Shown here in pieces: positions 1 to 7,904 of a stretch of 64,000 nt of DNA. The stretch lies in NCBI RefSeq assembly GCF_000337475.1, contig NZ_AOIT01000035.1, forward strand, positions 1-64,000, in the 5' to 3' direction. The position numbers were made by a program, and so were the translations under genes. Numbering within the stretch: the stretch's first letter is position 1; every line of letters begins with the position of its first letter. A model generated the notes under the pieces. The model had not been told where the DNA came from, did not search any database, and saw nothing but the letters and a program-made list of their open reading frames with translations. Source of the stretch: Natrinema limicola JCM 13563. GTDB taxonomy: Archaea; Halobacteriota; Halobacteria; Halobacteriales; Natrialbaceae.

Positions 1-10
1 GCGCCATCAG

Positions 11-29
11 AGATGTGTATAAGAGACAG
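11..29 (+). other. Tn5 mosaic end (library adapter), not genomic
   Basis: Bases 11-29 read AGATGTGTATAAGAGACAG, the 19-bp Tn5 mosaic end used in transposase-based library preparation. It lies at the extreme edge of the sequence and directly abuts a truncated gene, so it is residual adapter at a contig end. The first 10 bases are therefore suspect too, although they do not match the standard adapter exactly. Confidence 0.95.
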
Positions 30-516
30 CGTCCACACCGATGAGGGGATGATGCACTTCCAGGAGTACTGGGTCGCCAACCGCGGCGAGCCAGCCGTCG
101 AGACCGTCGAGTTCCGCGGCTCCTCGAACGCCGAGCCCGCACCGGGCGTTCTCGAGGCGCTCTCAGACACCGTCGTCATCGGCCCCTCGAACCCAGTCAC
201 CAGCATCGGGCCGATGCTCGCGCTGCCGGGCGTGGCAAAGGCGCTCGCGGAGACGACGGTCGTCGCTGTCTCGCCGTTTCTCGGCGACGACGCCTTCTCC
301 GGGCCCGCGGGCGATCTCATGGCCGCAGTCGATGCGGAGCCGAGCACCGAAGGGCTGGCCTCCGTGTACCCGTTCGTCGACGCCTTCGTGATCGACGCGG
401 ACGACGACGCTGATTTCGACCGGCCGACGGTCCGGACCGACATCCGGATCGACGACGCCGAGGACGCCGCGCGCGTGACCCGGGCCGTCGACGACGCGAT
501 CGAACGTGTCCGCTAA
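30..516 (+). CDS. cofD: 2-phospho-L-lactate transferase CofD, C-terminal part
   Basis: CofD joins the phospholactate moiety to Fo, giving coenzyme F420-0 in the cytoplasm. Only the C-terminal ~162 residues are present; the 5' part is lost where adapter sequence begins at base 29, and residues read before that point are artefactual. Family hallmarks visible are [15 protein letters not shown] and the FSGPAGDLM segment that normally follows a hydrophobic strand. The next gene starts 1-2 bases after the TAA, so the two are probably cotranscribed. Pairing of cofD with a dihydrouridine-synthase-like gene is familiar in haloarchaea. The family call is secure. Confidence 0.93.
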
Positions 517-517
517 C

Positions 518-1279
518 ATGACCGAACCAGTCTCGTTTACCCCGCCGCTCGCGCTCGCCAGCCTCAGCGGCGAAGCCGACGCCGACTGGGCGCGAGCCGG
601 CGCTGACTACGCTGGCGCGGCGTTCCTCGGCGGGATCGCCATCGACGCCGACTCGCGGGCTGCCGCGCGCGATCTCGTCGCTCGCGACCGATCCGAGTTC
701 CTGCCCGACGATCCACTCGCTTTCATCGACCGACAGCTTGCAGCCCTCGAAGACGTCCCTCTCCAGCCGGCGTTCAACGTCCGAAGTGCGACCGTCGAGC
801 CGATCGCCGATGCGGCCCGCGTCTGTCGCGATCGGGACGCCTTCCTCGAGATAAATGCCCACTGTCGGCAGGACGAACTCTGTGCCGTCGGCTGTGGCGA
901 GACGCTGCTTCGGGACGGCGATCGGCTCGCGGAGTACGTCACCCAGGCGGCCGAGACTGGCGCGATCGTCGGCGTAAAAGTTCGGGCCGAGATCCCCGGC
1001 GTCGACCTGCCAGCGCTGGCTCGCGATCTCGAGCGCTCGGGGGCCGACTTCGTCCACGTCGACGCGATGGACTCCGAGTCGGTTATCGCGGACGTGGTCG
1101 ATGCGACCGACCTGTTCGTGATCGCCAACAACGGCGTCCGCGACGACGCGACCGTCCGCGAGTACGCCGACTACGGGGCCGACGCGGTCAGCGTCGGCCG
1201 CCCCAGCGACAACCCCGTGGTGCTCGAGCGCGTTCGCGCGGCTGTCGACCGTCAGTTCGGGCTCAAGGCAGACCGATAG
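518..1279 (+). CDS. Dihydrouridine-synthase-like TIM-barrel protein
   Basis: This 253-residue protein has the plan of a flavin TIM barrel of the Dus type. LEINAHCRQ stands where Dus enzymes carry the N-x-G-C-P catalytic cysteine motif. GVKVRAE corresponds to the VKIR strand, DFVHVDAMD to a mid-barrel strand, and FVIANNGVRD to the phosphate-binding IxGNGD region. It is shorter than canonical Dus and resembles archaeal MJ0144-type relatives, so tRNA modification is not certain. I chose ATG 518, just after the cofD stop; GTG 506 would overlap cofD. The 3' end overlaps a small convergent gene by 28 bases. Confidence 0.75.
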   Translation: MTEPVSFTPPLALASLSGEADADWARAGADYAGAAFLGGIAIDADSRAAARDLVARDRSEFLPDDPLAFIDRQLAALEDVPLQPAFNVRSATVEPIADAARVCRDRDAFLEINAHCRQDELCAVGCGETLLRDGDRLAEYVTQAAETGAIVGVKVRAEIPGVDLPALARDLERSGADFVHVDAMDSESVIADVVDATDLFVIANNGVRDDATVREYADYGADAVSVGRPSDNPVVLERVRAAVDRQFGLKADR

Positions 1280-1467
1280 CGTGCTGGCCAGAACAGCTGC
1301 GACGACGCCGACTCGAGGCCCGTTACCTCGCCGGTGACGTCCATCATTCGATCTTCCGTCCACTCCTCGCTGCGAACCTCGACGGTGTCGCCGAGTTCGA
1401 CGTGATTCTGGACGAGTACTTTGATCCGCTTCGTGTTGGCGTCGGGTGGAACTGTCAAGTCGGTCAT
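1252..1467 (-). CDS. Small conserved-looking protein, function unknown
   Basis: The 71-residue product begins MTDLTVPPDANTKRIKVLVQ and is rich in charged residues, with strand-like segments (TKRIKVLVQNHVELGDTVEV) suggesting a small beta fold. It has no membrane segment and no metal-binding cysteines. Its start faces away from the HD-phosphohydrolase gene, leaving a divergent promoter space of about 110 bases. I do not recognise a named family. Acidic composition and codon use match real haloarchaeal genes. Confidence 0.6.
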   Translation of the reverse strand: MTDLTVPPDANTKRIKVLVQNHVELGDTVEVRSEEWTEDRMMDVTGEVTGLESASSQLFWPARYRSALSPN

Positions 1468-1576
1468 GGCTGTCGGGACAGAACGTGGCGACAGGGGGGT
1501 AATCGTTGAGCCGGTATTCGCAGCCTGAACCTAGTTCGGACGACCGTTTTTGTACGAACCGGCCGAAAGGCGACTG

Positions 1577-2809
1577 ATGAAGGTCATCAAGGACAGCGTC
1601 CACGACCACATTCAGGTCGACGGCGTCGCCCGCGACCTGCTTGACACCCCCGAGGTCCAGCGGCTTCGGCATATCAGCCAGCTCGGGACCGTCTCGCTCG
1701 TGTATCCCTCGGCCAATCACACTCGCTTCGAACACAGCCTCGGCGTCTACCACCTCGCCTGTGAAGCCCTCGAGCACCTCGCTATCGAGGGACGACAAGC
1801 CGAACGGGTCCACGCTGCCGCCTTGCTCCACGACGTCGGCCACGGACCCTTTAGCCACAACCTCGAGTCGCTGACCCACCGTCGCACTGGCCGGTATCAC
1901 GACGATGTCCACGAGTTGCTCGCGGACGGGGCGGTCGGCGAGGTGTTGCGCGACCACGGCCTCGAGCCCGACCGGGTCGCCGATCTGGTTGCCGGAGAGG
2001 GACGCTTCGGACAGGTGGTCTCGGGCGAACTCGACGTCGACCGGATGGATTATCTGGTGCGGGACGCCCACCACACCGGCGTTCCCTATGGGACGATCGA
2101 CCACGGCCGACTGGTCCGGGAACTGACCTTCGTCGACGGTGAACTCGTCCTCGACGAGGGAAACGTCCAGACGGCCGAAAGCCTGCTGGTCGCCCGGGCG
2201 CTGATGAACCCGACGGTCTACAACCACAGCGTCGCCCGAATTAGCAAGGCGATGCTCCGACGGGCCGCCGAACGCCTCCTGAATACGCCCGACACTGATG
2301 TCGACGCGGCGACCCTCCAGCGGATGGACGATCACGACCTGATCGTGGCGCTACGCTCGTGTGAGCGGACGGCGGCGCTCTCGAGGCGACTGGATCACCG
2401 CGACCTGTACAAGCGGGCGGTCTGGGCCGAACTCGACGACGTGCCTGACGGGATCATCGAGTCCGATCACGAGACGATCCGCGACCTCGAGTGTGAGATC
2501 GGCGAACGGGCGGACGTTGATCCTGCTGGTGTCATCCTTGATGTGCCGAGTCGACCGTCGATGACGGAGTCGACGACTCGCGTGATGGTCAACGGCGAGA
2601 TCCGACAGCTAGGCCAGCAGTCGCCGCTGGTCGCGGCGCTCCGGACTGCCCAGTATTCTCAGTGGCGACTCGGCGTCTACTCGCCGCCCGAGTTGCGGGA
2701 TCGGGTCGGTCGGGCTGCCGTCGACGTGCTCGGACTGGACATCGACGGCGCGCTCGTCAGCGAGGTCCGGGATGGACTGGACACGACGCTTGATCAGTTC
2801 GTCGACTGA
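1577..2809 (+). CDS. HD-domain phosphohydrolase
   Basis: A 410-residue cytosolic metal-dependent phosphohydrolase of the dGTPase-like HD superfamily. The N-terminus MKVIKDSVHDHIQVD is typical of the family. Metal ligands are visible in TRFEHSLGVYHLA, in LLHDVGHGPFSH (the HD pair), and in ELDVDRMDYLVRDAHHTG. The substrate cannot be read from sequence; nucleotides are the family norm. ATG 1577 is chosen because homology begins there, not at upstream in-frame codons. The TGA stop (2807-2809) is the outer triplet of a palindromic element, so the transcript would run straight into a strong hairpin. Confidence 0.88.
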   Translation: MKVIKDSVHDHIQVDGVARDLLDTPEVQRLRHISQLGTVSLVYPSANHTRFEHSLGVYHLACEALEHLAIEGRQAERVHAAALLHDVGHGPFSHNLESLTHRRTGRYHDDVHELLADGAVGEVLRDHGLEPDRVADLVAGEGRFGQVVSGELDVDRMDYLVRDAHHTGVPYGTIDHGRLVRELTFVDGELVLDEGNVQTAESLLVARALMNPTVYNHSVARISKAMLRRAAERLLNTPDTDVDAATLQRMDDHDLIVALRSCERTAALSRRLDHRDLYKRAVWAELDDVPDGIIESDHETIRDLECEIGERADVDPAGVILDVPSRPSMTESTTRVMVNGEIRQLGQQSPLVAALRTAQYSQWRLGVYSPPELRDRVGRAAVDVLGLDIDGALVSEVRDGLDTTLDQFVD

Positions 2810-2886
2810 TACTGCTGGACAGAACGACATGAAGCCGGCCGCAAATTCGCGGCTGGCTTCGTATTGACTTCTGTCCAGTAGTATGA
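2807..2886. mobile_element. Palindromic MITE-like element, second type (G)
   Basis: The 80-bp segment is bounded by direct TGA triplets (2807-2809 and 2884-2886). Inside these are 15-bp inverted repeats, TACTGCTGGACAGAA and the complement of TTCTGTCCAGTAGTA, with one mismatch. A second nested hairpin follows, GAAGCCGGCCGC / GCGGCTGGCTTC around AAATTC. The left TGA is the stop codon of the HD gene. The architecture matches the six-copy family elsewhere in the window (outer TSA triplet, terminal inverted repeat, strong inner stem), but the terminal sequence differs. Confidence 0.75.
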
Positions 2887-2937
2887 GCACGGTTTCGGGG
2901 TCGAACCGTTGAAGACGCTGACGGCGAACTGACCCGT

Positions 2938-3960
2938 ATGGAACGAACGGGAACGATTCTCCGCGGCCGCGAGTTCGACCCCATCGAGGGACGGGTCGTC
3001 ATCGACGACGACGGTCGTATCGAGGCCATCGAGGAAACGTCGGTCGAGAGCGACGACATCATCCTCCCGGCCTTCGTCAACGCCCACACCCACATCGGCG
3101 ACTCGATCGCCAAAGAGGCCGGCGGAAGCGACCTCTCGCTCGAGGAACTGGTCGCCCCACCGGACGGACTGAAACACCGGCTGCTCCGGGCGGCCTCCCG
3201 CGACGACCTGGTGAGCGCGATGGCGCGATCGCTGTCGTTCATGCAGCAGGCCGGGACGGCGGCCTGTCTGGACTTTCGTGAGGGCGACGTCGAGGGCGTT
3301 CGGATGCTCGCAGACGCCGCAGCCGACCTCGAGATCGATGCGCTGTCGTTTGCCCGTGGCTCCGTCGACGCGATGCATGCCGGCGATGGCTTCGGTGCCA
3401 GCGGGACGAACGATGCGAATTTCGACCAGGAGCGGCGGGCGACCCGCGAGGCGGACAAACCCTTCGGCATCCACGCCGGCGAGGTCGACGCAAGCGACAT
3501 CAACCCTGCGCTGGACCTCGAGCCGGACTTTCTGGTCCACATGGTCCATCCCGAACCGCTCCACCTCGATCGGCTCGCCGACAGCGAGATTCCGGTCGTC
3601 GTCTGCCCCCGCTCGAATCTCGTCACCGGCGTCGGCCTATCGCCCTACGAGGAGTTACACGAGCGCACGACGCTCGCGCTCGGAACGGACAACGTGATGC
3701 TCAACTCGCCGTCGATGTTCCGCGAGATGGAGTTCCTCGCGAAACTCTCGGCGCTGCCGGCCACCGAAATCCTCCGGATGGCGACGATAAACGGGGCGGA
3801 GATCGCCGGCCTCGAGTACGGACTTGTAGAGCCTGGACGGGAGGCCCGGCTGCTGGTCCTCGATGGCGACTCGGACAATCTCGCCGGCGCGCGCGACCCG
3901 GTGCGGGCCGTCGTCCGGCGTGCCGGCGTCGACGACGTTCGGGAAGTCGTCTTCGGTTAG
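2938..3960 (+). CDS. Amidohydrolase-superfamily deaminase-like protein
   Basis: A 340-residue zinc-dependent hydrolase of the amidohydrolase superfamily, close to cytosine- and adenosine-deaminase-like members. The ligands are visible in order: NAHTHIGD (H-x-H), FGIHAGEVD (beta-5 His), LVHMVHPE (beta-6 His) and LALGTDNVML (beta-8 Asp). A short composite beta domain is formed by the N- and C-terminal ends, as is usual. The substrate is not determinable. It begins 51 bases after palindromic element G and is followed 4 bases later by a convergent gene. Confidence 0.85.
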   Translation: MERTGTILRGREFDPIEGRVVIDDDGRIEAIEETSVESDDIILPAFVNAHTHIGDSIAKEAGGSDLSLEELVAPPDGLKHRLLRAASRDDLVSAMARSLSFMQQAGTAACLDFREGDVEGVRMLADAAADLEIDALSFARGSVDAMHAGDGFGASGTNDANFDQERRATREADKPFGIHAGEVDASDINPALDLEPDFLVHMVHPEPLHLDRLADSEIPVVVCPRSNLVTGVGLSPYEELHERTTLALGTDNVMLNSPSMFREMEFLAKLSALPATEILRMATINGAEIAGLEYGLVEPGREARLLVLDGDSDNLAGARDPVRAVVRRAGVDDVREVVFG

Positions 3961-3964
3961 TCCG

Positions 3965-4465
3965 TCAGTCGAGTCGCTCGGACGTCTCGGCGTGTTCGTT
4001 CGCGAGTTCGACGTACCGATCGGCGGTCGCCTCGAGATGCGGGTCGTCGATCTCGGTTTTCGGTTCGGCCGGTGTCCCGGCAACGAGCGTCGACGGCGGA
4101 ATCTCGGTCCCCTCTGTAACGACGCTGCCGGCGGCGACGACGGCTCCTTCGCCGACGTGAGCGCCGTCGAGGACGACGGCGTTCATGCCGACCAGTGCAC
4201 GTTCGGCGACGGTCGCATCGTGGACGATGGCGCTGTGGCCGACCGTCGAGTAGGGCTTTAATTCTGCGTCCTCGTGGAGAACGGCGTTGTCCTGAACGTT
4301 AGCTCCCTCGCCGACGACGATCCGGCCGTGATCGCCGCGGAGCGTGGTGTTCGGCCAGACGCTCGCATCGTCTTCGATGACGACGTCGCCGATAACGACG
4401 GCGGCCTCGTCGACGTACGCGGAGTCGGCGACCTGCGGTTCGGTCCCATTGAACGAACGTAGCAT
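3965..4465 (-). CDS. Gamma-carbonic-anhydrase-like hexapeptide-repeat protein
   Basis: A 166-residue left-handed beta-helix protein of the gamma-carbonic-anhydrase/YrdA family. Imperfect hexapeptides run through most of the chain (VVIGDVVIEDDASVWPNTTL, ANVQDNAVLH, STVGHSAIVHDATV). The histidines of the zinc site are in LRGDHG, QDNAVLHED and GHSAIVHDA. Carbonic anhydrase activity is possible but not proven for this clade. I start at MLRSFNGTEPQ (4465), where homology begins, although the frame stays open upstream. It is convergent with the amidohydrolase gene. Confidence 0.87.
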   Translation of the reverse strand: MLRSFNGTEPQVADSAYVDEAAVVIGDVVIEDDASVWPNTTLRGDHGRIVVGEGANVQDNAVLHEDAELKPYSTVGHSAIVHDATVAERALVGMNAVVLDGAHVGEGAVVAAGSVVTEGTEIPPSTLVAGTPAEPKTEIDDPHLEATADRYVELANEHAETSERLD

Positions 4466-4735
4466 GTGGGGTCCTGTCTCGAGAACCGTCTTGAACCTGC
4501 CCATCACGGCCGGGCGGCGTGTCGGATTCGACGGGGGCGCGGTTCCGTCCGTATGTCGGCAACTTGTTATAGGATACGCTATTATAAAACCAGCATATTT
4601 TGGTATCATAGTTACGGCAGTCGTCGCAAAACATGCTGGGTGGCGGCACACTATGGTCCAGACAACAGCATCCTGCCGCCGCGCCAGTCCCACCGAACCA
4701 GCCGGTTCGGACTCCTTCCGTTCGTTCCTGCACCG
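4466..4735. other. Intergenic gap with AT-rich block
   Basis: No convincing gene is seen in these 270 bases. Positions about 4560-4625 are strikingly AT-rich for this genome and contain several TATA-like stretches (such as TTATAAAACC and ATATTTTGGTATCATA), probably carrying the promoter of the carbonic-anhydrase-like gene transcribed leftwards. That would imply a leader of about 100 bases. Confidence 0.5.
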
Positions 4736-5023
4736 CTACTTCTCGTCCCGATCCGACAGCCGCTCGGAGAGCCGGTCGAACCGGTCCTGAATGGACTCCT
4801 GTCGCTTCCGTTCGGCCTCGGCCCGATACGTCGCCTCGAGCAGCCGCCCCTTCTCGCGGTCGACGGTCACGGAGAAGACGGCACCCTCGTGGCGGCCGGC
4901 CACCGGCAGCGCCTCGAGCGCAACGGCGAGGTCGTCGACGACGTCACCGTCGCTCTCGAGCAAGAGCACTGCCGTCCCCTCGTCGACGATGCGATCGAGG
5001 ACGGCAGTATAGGTCTCGCTCAT
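4736..5023 (-). CDS. DUF3006-family small protein
   Basis: The 95-residue protein has the DUF3006 layout: an N-terminal strand pair (YTAVLDRIVDEGTAVLLLES), a central V-F-x-V segment (AVFSVTVDREKGRLLEATY) and a highly charged C-terminal helix. Its ATG overlaps the stop of the upstream metallo-beta-lactamase gene (ATGA-type overlap), indicating translational coupling. DUF3006 genes often sit beside ComEC-like MBL proteins, as here. Molecular function is unknown. Confidence 0.8.
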   Translation of the reverse strand: MSETYTAVLDRIVDEGTAVLLLESDGDVVDDLAVALEALPVAGRHEGAVFSVTVDREKGRLLEATYRAEAERKRQESIQDRFDRLSERLSDRDEK

Positions 5024-6099
5024 CTTGCTACCCCCGCAGTACGAGCGACAGTGCCGTAAACCGATGGCCGACCGCTGTCGGTCGTCGGCAGCCAGAGTCC
5101 GATCTCAGCGTGGGGCCCGCTCCGTGTCAGCGGCGCGACGAGTGCCGACTGGACCGCGTGTTTGCGCTCGAGCAGCGTCGCCGGGTCGGTCGATGCGTTC
5201 CGTTCCGTGGCGACCGAGACGGCCGTCCCGTTGGTCGTCATGACGATATCGCCGTGAACGCCAGTCCAGTAGGTCTCGATCCCGCGGTCGGCGAAGGCCG
5301 CGAGCACTTCATCGTGTGGGTGGCCGTAGCGGGAGTCGACCGCGCTCGAGACGATCGCGACGTCGGGATCGACCCGGTCGAGAAACGGCGCGCTCGAGGA
5401 GGTCGACGAACCGTGGTGGCCTGCCTGGTAGACATCGGCCGCGAGGTCGTCGCCGGACGTCTCGACGAGTCGCCGTTCCCCACTGGCGTCGAGATCGCCG
5501 GTCGTCAGATACGAGAAGTCGCCGAAGGCAAGTGAGAGAACGATGCCGTTGGTGTCGATGTCACCGCTCGCGTCGCCGTCAGGTGGGTTCAGGACGGTGG
5601 CCTCGAGGCCGTCGCCGGCCAGTGACAGCCGATCGCCCGCTGCGACCTCGTAGATCGAGACATTGTGCGCCTCGACGACGTCGAGGTAGCGCTCGTAGGT
5701 CGCGGTCGGGTGGACGACGCCGGAGTCGTAGACTGCGCCGATCCCGTCACCGTCTTCTTCGAAGTGTTCGATGAGTTCGGGATGGCCGCCGATGTGGTCG
5801 GCGTGGCCGTGAGTTGTGACCAGGTGATCGATGCGGTCGATGTCGTGGGCCTCGAGATAGTCGATAACCGTCTGTCCGTCGTCGCGATAGTCGCCCGTAT
5901 CGATCAGGATCGTCTCGTTCGATGGCGTCACGATGAGCGTCGAATCGGCCTGTCCGACGTCGATGTGGTGGAGCTCGAGGGAGCCACTGACGTCGACTGC
6001 CCCAGCACGCTCGGTGCCGTCGCTGTTATCGATCGCGCTACTACAGCCGGCGAAGACGAGCACTCCCGCGACGGCAACGACCAACAGTTCTCGGCGCAT
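5020..6099 (-). CDS. ComEC/Rec2-like MBL-fold lipoprotein
   Basis: The 359-residue protein starts with a lipoprotein signal (MRRELLVVAVAGVLVFAGCSS), so it is probably anchored outside the membrane at the lipobox cysteine. The rest is an MBL fold of the ComEC C-terminal type: [30 protein letters not shown] (H-x-H-x-D-H metal site), LTTGDLDASGE, VYQAGHHGSSTSSS and DAVDSRYGHPHDE-like segments. No ComEC channel domain is present. A nuclease or phosphodiesterase role is inferred from the fold only. ATG 6099 is preferred over GTG 6120 because it directly precedes the signal peptide. It is coupled to the DUF3006 gene. Confidence 0.85.
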   Translation of the reverse strand: MRRELLVVAVAGVLVFAGCSSAIDNSDGTERAGAVDVSGSLELHHIDVGQADSTLIVTPSNETILIDTGDYRDDGQTVIDYLEAHDIDRIDHLVTTHGHADHIGGHPELIEHFEEDGDGIGAVYDSGVVHPTATYERYLDVVEAHNVSIYEVAAGDRLSLAGDGLEATVLNPPDGDASGDIDTNGIVLSLAFGDFSYLTTGDLDASGERRLVETSGDDLAADVYQAGHHGSSTSSSAPFLDRVDPDVAIVSSAVDSRYGHPHDEVLAAFADRGIETYWTGVHGDIVMTTNGTAVSVATERNASTDPATLLERKHAVQSALVAPLTRSGPHAEIGLWLPTTDSGRPSVYGTVARTAGVAR

Positions 6100-6206
6100 T
6101 CGTGTGTCGAGCCGACGCACTCGGGAGGGATGTGTGTTCGGACCGGTTCGAACATCTGGCTGTCACGAATACGAACGAAAGACCGTGTCGGCAGGCCGGC
6201 CCGCCG

Positions 6207-6602
6207 TTAGAACGCGTCGCCCTCGAAAGTCGTGTCGGCGTGGAGGCTGTCTTTCAGCGCGTCGTGGACCTTACAGAGTTCGAAGGCGCGTTCGATTACT
6301 TCCTCGCCGGTGTCGTCGTCGACGTCGCCCTCGACACTGATGTCGAAATGAATCGACTCGAGTTTGTCGTCGTCGTTGAGTTCGCCCGTGATGTCGATCT
6401 CGATCTTGCCGAGATCGTCGGCCCCGCGTTGCTGGCCGCCGACGCGCAGCGCCGGCACGTAACAGGAGCCATACGCCGCCAGCAGTGCCTCGAGCGTGTC
6501 GGGTGCGTCCTCGCCGTTGGCGTCGATCGTGGTCTCGAACTCGCGGATCTCGTTGGTGGCGCTGTACCCTTCCTCGGAGACGGTTGTGACTGTTTTCGCC
6601 AT
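6207..6602 (-). CDS. OsmC-family peroxide-reductase-like protein
   Basis: A 131-residue OsmC/Ohr-superfamily protein. Both expected cysteines are visible, in AAYGSCYVPAL and in AFELCKVHDAL, the pair that reduces organic hydroperoxides in characterised members. The start MAKTVTTVSEEGYS fits the family and the length is normal. It stands alone downstream of a leftward UPF0173 hydrolase gene with a gap of about 107 bases. Oxidative-stress defence is inferred from the family. Confidence 0.88.
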   Translation of the reverse strand: MAKTVTTVSEEGYSATNEIREFETTIDANGEDAPDTLEALLAAYGSCYVPALRVGGQQRGADDLGKIEIDITGELNDDDKLESIHFDISVEGDVDDDTGEEVIERAFELCKVHDALKDSLHADTTFEGDAF

Positions 6603-6709
6603 GGCACTCGAGACGTCCACAGCCGGTGCTGTAAACGTTGTTCTCGCAGGAACGACGATCCGATCTGCCGAACAAAAACGGTGTGAGGGTCGAGCGGTCG
6701 AAGCGGCGC

Positions 6710-7438
6710 TCAGGGCTCGAGTTCGAACGGCTCGTCGGCTGCGAGCGTGTGGACCTCGGCGATGCCGCCGGTCGCGCGCACTTCCGTGGCGAAGTCCTCG
6801 GGGTCCTGTTCGATCGGCGGGAACGTATCGTAGTGCTGTGGGAAGGCGTAATCGACGTCGAGCCAGTCGACAGCGACGGCGGCCTGCCATGGTCCCATGG
6901 TGAAGTGGTCGCCGATCGGCACCGCGGCGGCGTCGGGCTCGAGATACGGGCCGATGACCTCGCGCATCTCGGTCATGAGGCTGGTGTCGCCGGCGTGGTA
7001 GAACGTCGTCGCGTCCTCGTCTGCGACCTGCGTTGGCTTCGTATCGGAGACGACGAAGCCGGCGGGCATCCCGCCGCTGGCGTCGTTTTCGGTCATGATC
7101 CCGTTGGTGTGGTCGGCTCGGACCATCGTGACGTAGGCGTCGCCACACTCGACGGTGCCGCCGAGGTTCATCCCCATCCCGCCGACGGCGTCCTCGAAGC
7201 CGAACTCCTCCTGGCAGTAGGAGACGAGTTCCGGCGTCGCGACCAGGGTCGCCTCCGAAAACGCCCCGGCGTCGGCGATGTGGTCGGCGTGGCCGTGTGT
7301 CAACAGCACGTAATCAGGTGTGTCGACGTCAGCCGGCTCGAGGTCGGTCTTCGGGTTGTCGAAGAACGGATCGATCAACAGGTCCGTCTCGCCAACGGTG
7401 ACGTGCCACGTCGAGTGGCCATGCCAGGTAAGTTCCAT
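6710..7438 (-). CDS. UPF0173-type metal-dependent hydrolase (MBL fold)
   Basis: The 242-residue protein shows the full MBL metal set: [13 protein letters not shown] at the N-terminus, [14 protein letters not shown] (H-x-H-x-D-H), [19 protein letters not shown] (metal Asp) and [14 protein letters not shown] with the late His. This is the UPF0173/YtkL layout; the substrate is unknown. A distant relative with a changed metal motif lies at 51639-52343. The start is fixed by the conserved first strand. Confidence 0.88.
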   Translation of the reverse strand: MELTWHGHSTWHVTVGETDLLIDPFFDNPKTDLEPADVDTPDYVLLTHGHADHIADAGAFSEATLVATPELVSYCQEEFGFEDAVGGMGMNLGGTVECGDAYVTMVRADHTNGIMTENDASGGMPAGFVVSDTKPTQVADEDATTFYHAGDTSLMTEMREVIGPYLEPDAAAVPIGDHFTMGPWQAAVAVDWLDVDYAFPQHYDTFPPIEQDPEDFATEVRATGGIAEVHTLAADEPFELEP

Positions 7439-7550
7439 AGCAGGTGACGTGTTCGTGCGAATCCATTATAAAAGTGGGCGGGGTCGACACGGCTCGCGTC
7501 GCCCGCTGGCGATGCCGTGTGGTTTTGTATCCCCGGTTCGTACAGCGACT

Positions 7551-7814
7551 ATGCTCGCACTCACGCTCGAGGAGTTCATGGTAGAGCTAAACGACGGCGC
7601 GATCAAGAACGTCGGCCCGAACAACAAGGCAGTGACGGCCAAGATGTTCGACGTCGAGTCAGCCGAAGCCAGAGCGTTCGGCGACAAGCGCGTCAAACTC
7701 GTCTTCGAGGACGAAGACGAGAATGAGATCCAGATCTCGCTGTTCCCGGAGGACGTTCAGAAAATCGTGGACGATATCGACGCGCTCGAGGACGAGTCGG
7801 CCGTTTTCGACTGA
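7551..7814 (+). CDS. Small acidic protein, function unknown
   Basis: The 87-residue protein begins MLALTLEEFMVELNDGAIKN. It is acidic, soluble and predicted alpha/beta, with a central KRVKLVFEDEDENEIQISLFPEDVQ stretch. I do not recognise a named domain, although it has the look of a conserved haloarchaeal orphan. It precedes the RecJ-like gene by 90 bases in the same direction and may be transcribed separately; the sequence TTTTGTATCC lies about 27 bases upstream of the ATG and could be its TATA box. Confidence 0.7.
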   Translation: MLALTLEEFMVELNDGAIKNVGPNNKAVTAKMFDVESAEARAFGDKRVKLVFEDEDENEIQISLFPEDVQKIVDDIDALEDESAVFD

Positions 7815-7904
7815 CGGCAACGCTGTGTCGCGGCTCTGACAGCGCCTCGTGGCACGAACGCATTTCGACAACCGTTTTAGGGCGAAACTGCTTGGTCCGA
7901 ATAG

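Noticed and set aside
317-2335. Long leftward open frame (672 codons)
   Set aside because: It lies antisense to the Dus-like and HD genes, whose products match known families. Long antisense frames are common in high-GC haloarchaeal DNA.
2807-2886. Calling element G a simple intrinsic terminator
   Set aside because: Direct TGA triplets, long terminal inverted repeats and a nested second hairpin fit a small insertion better; no U-run follows the stem.
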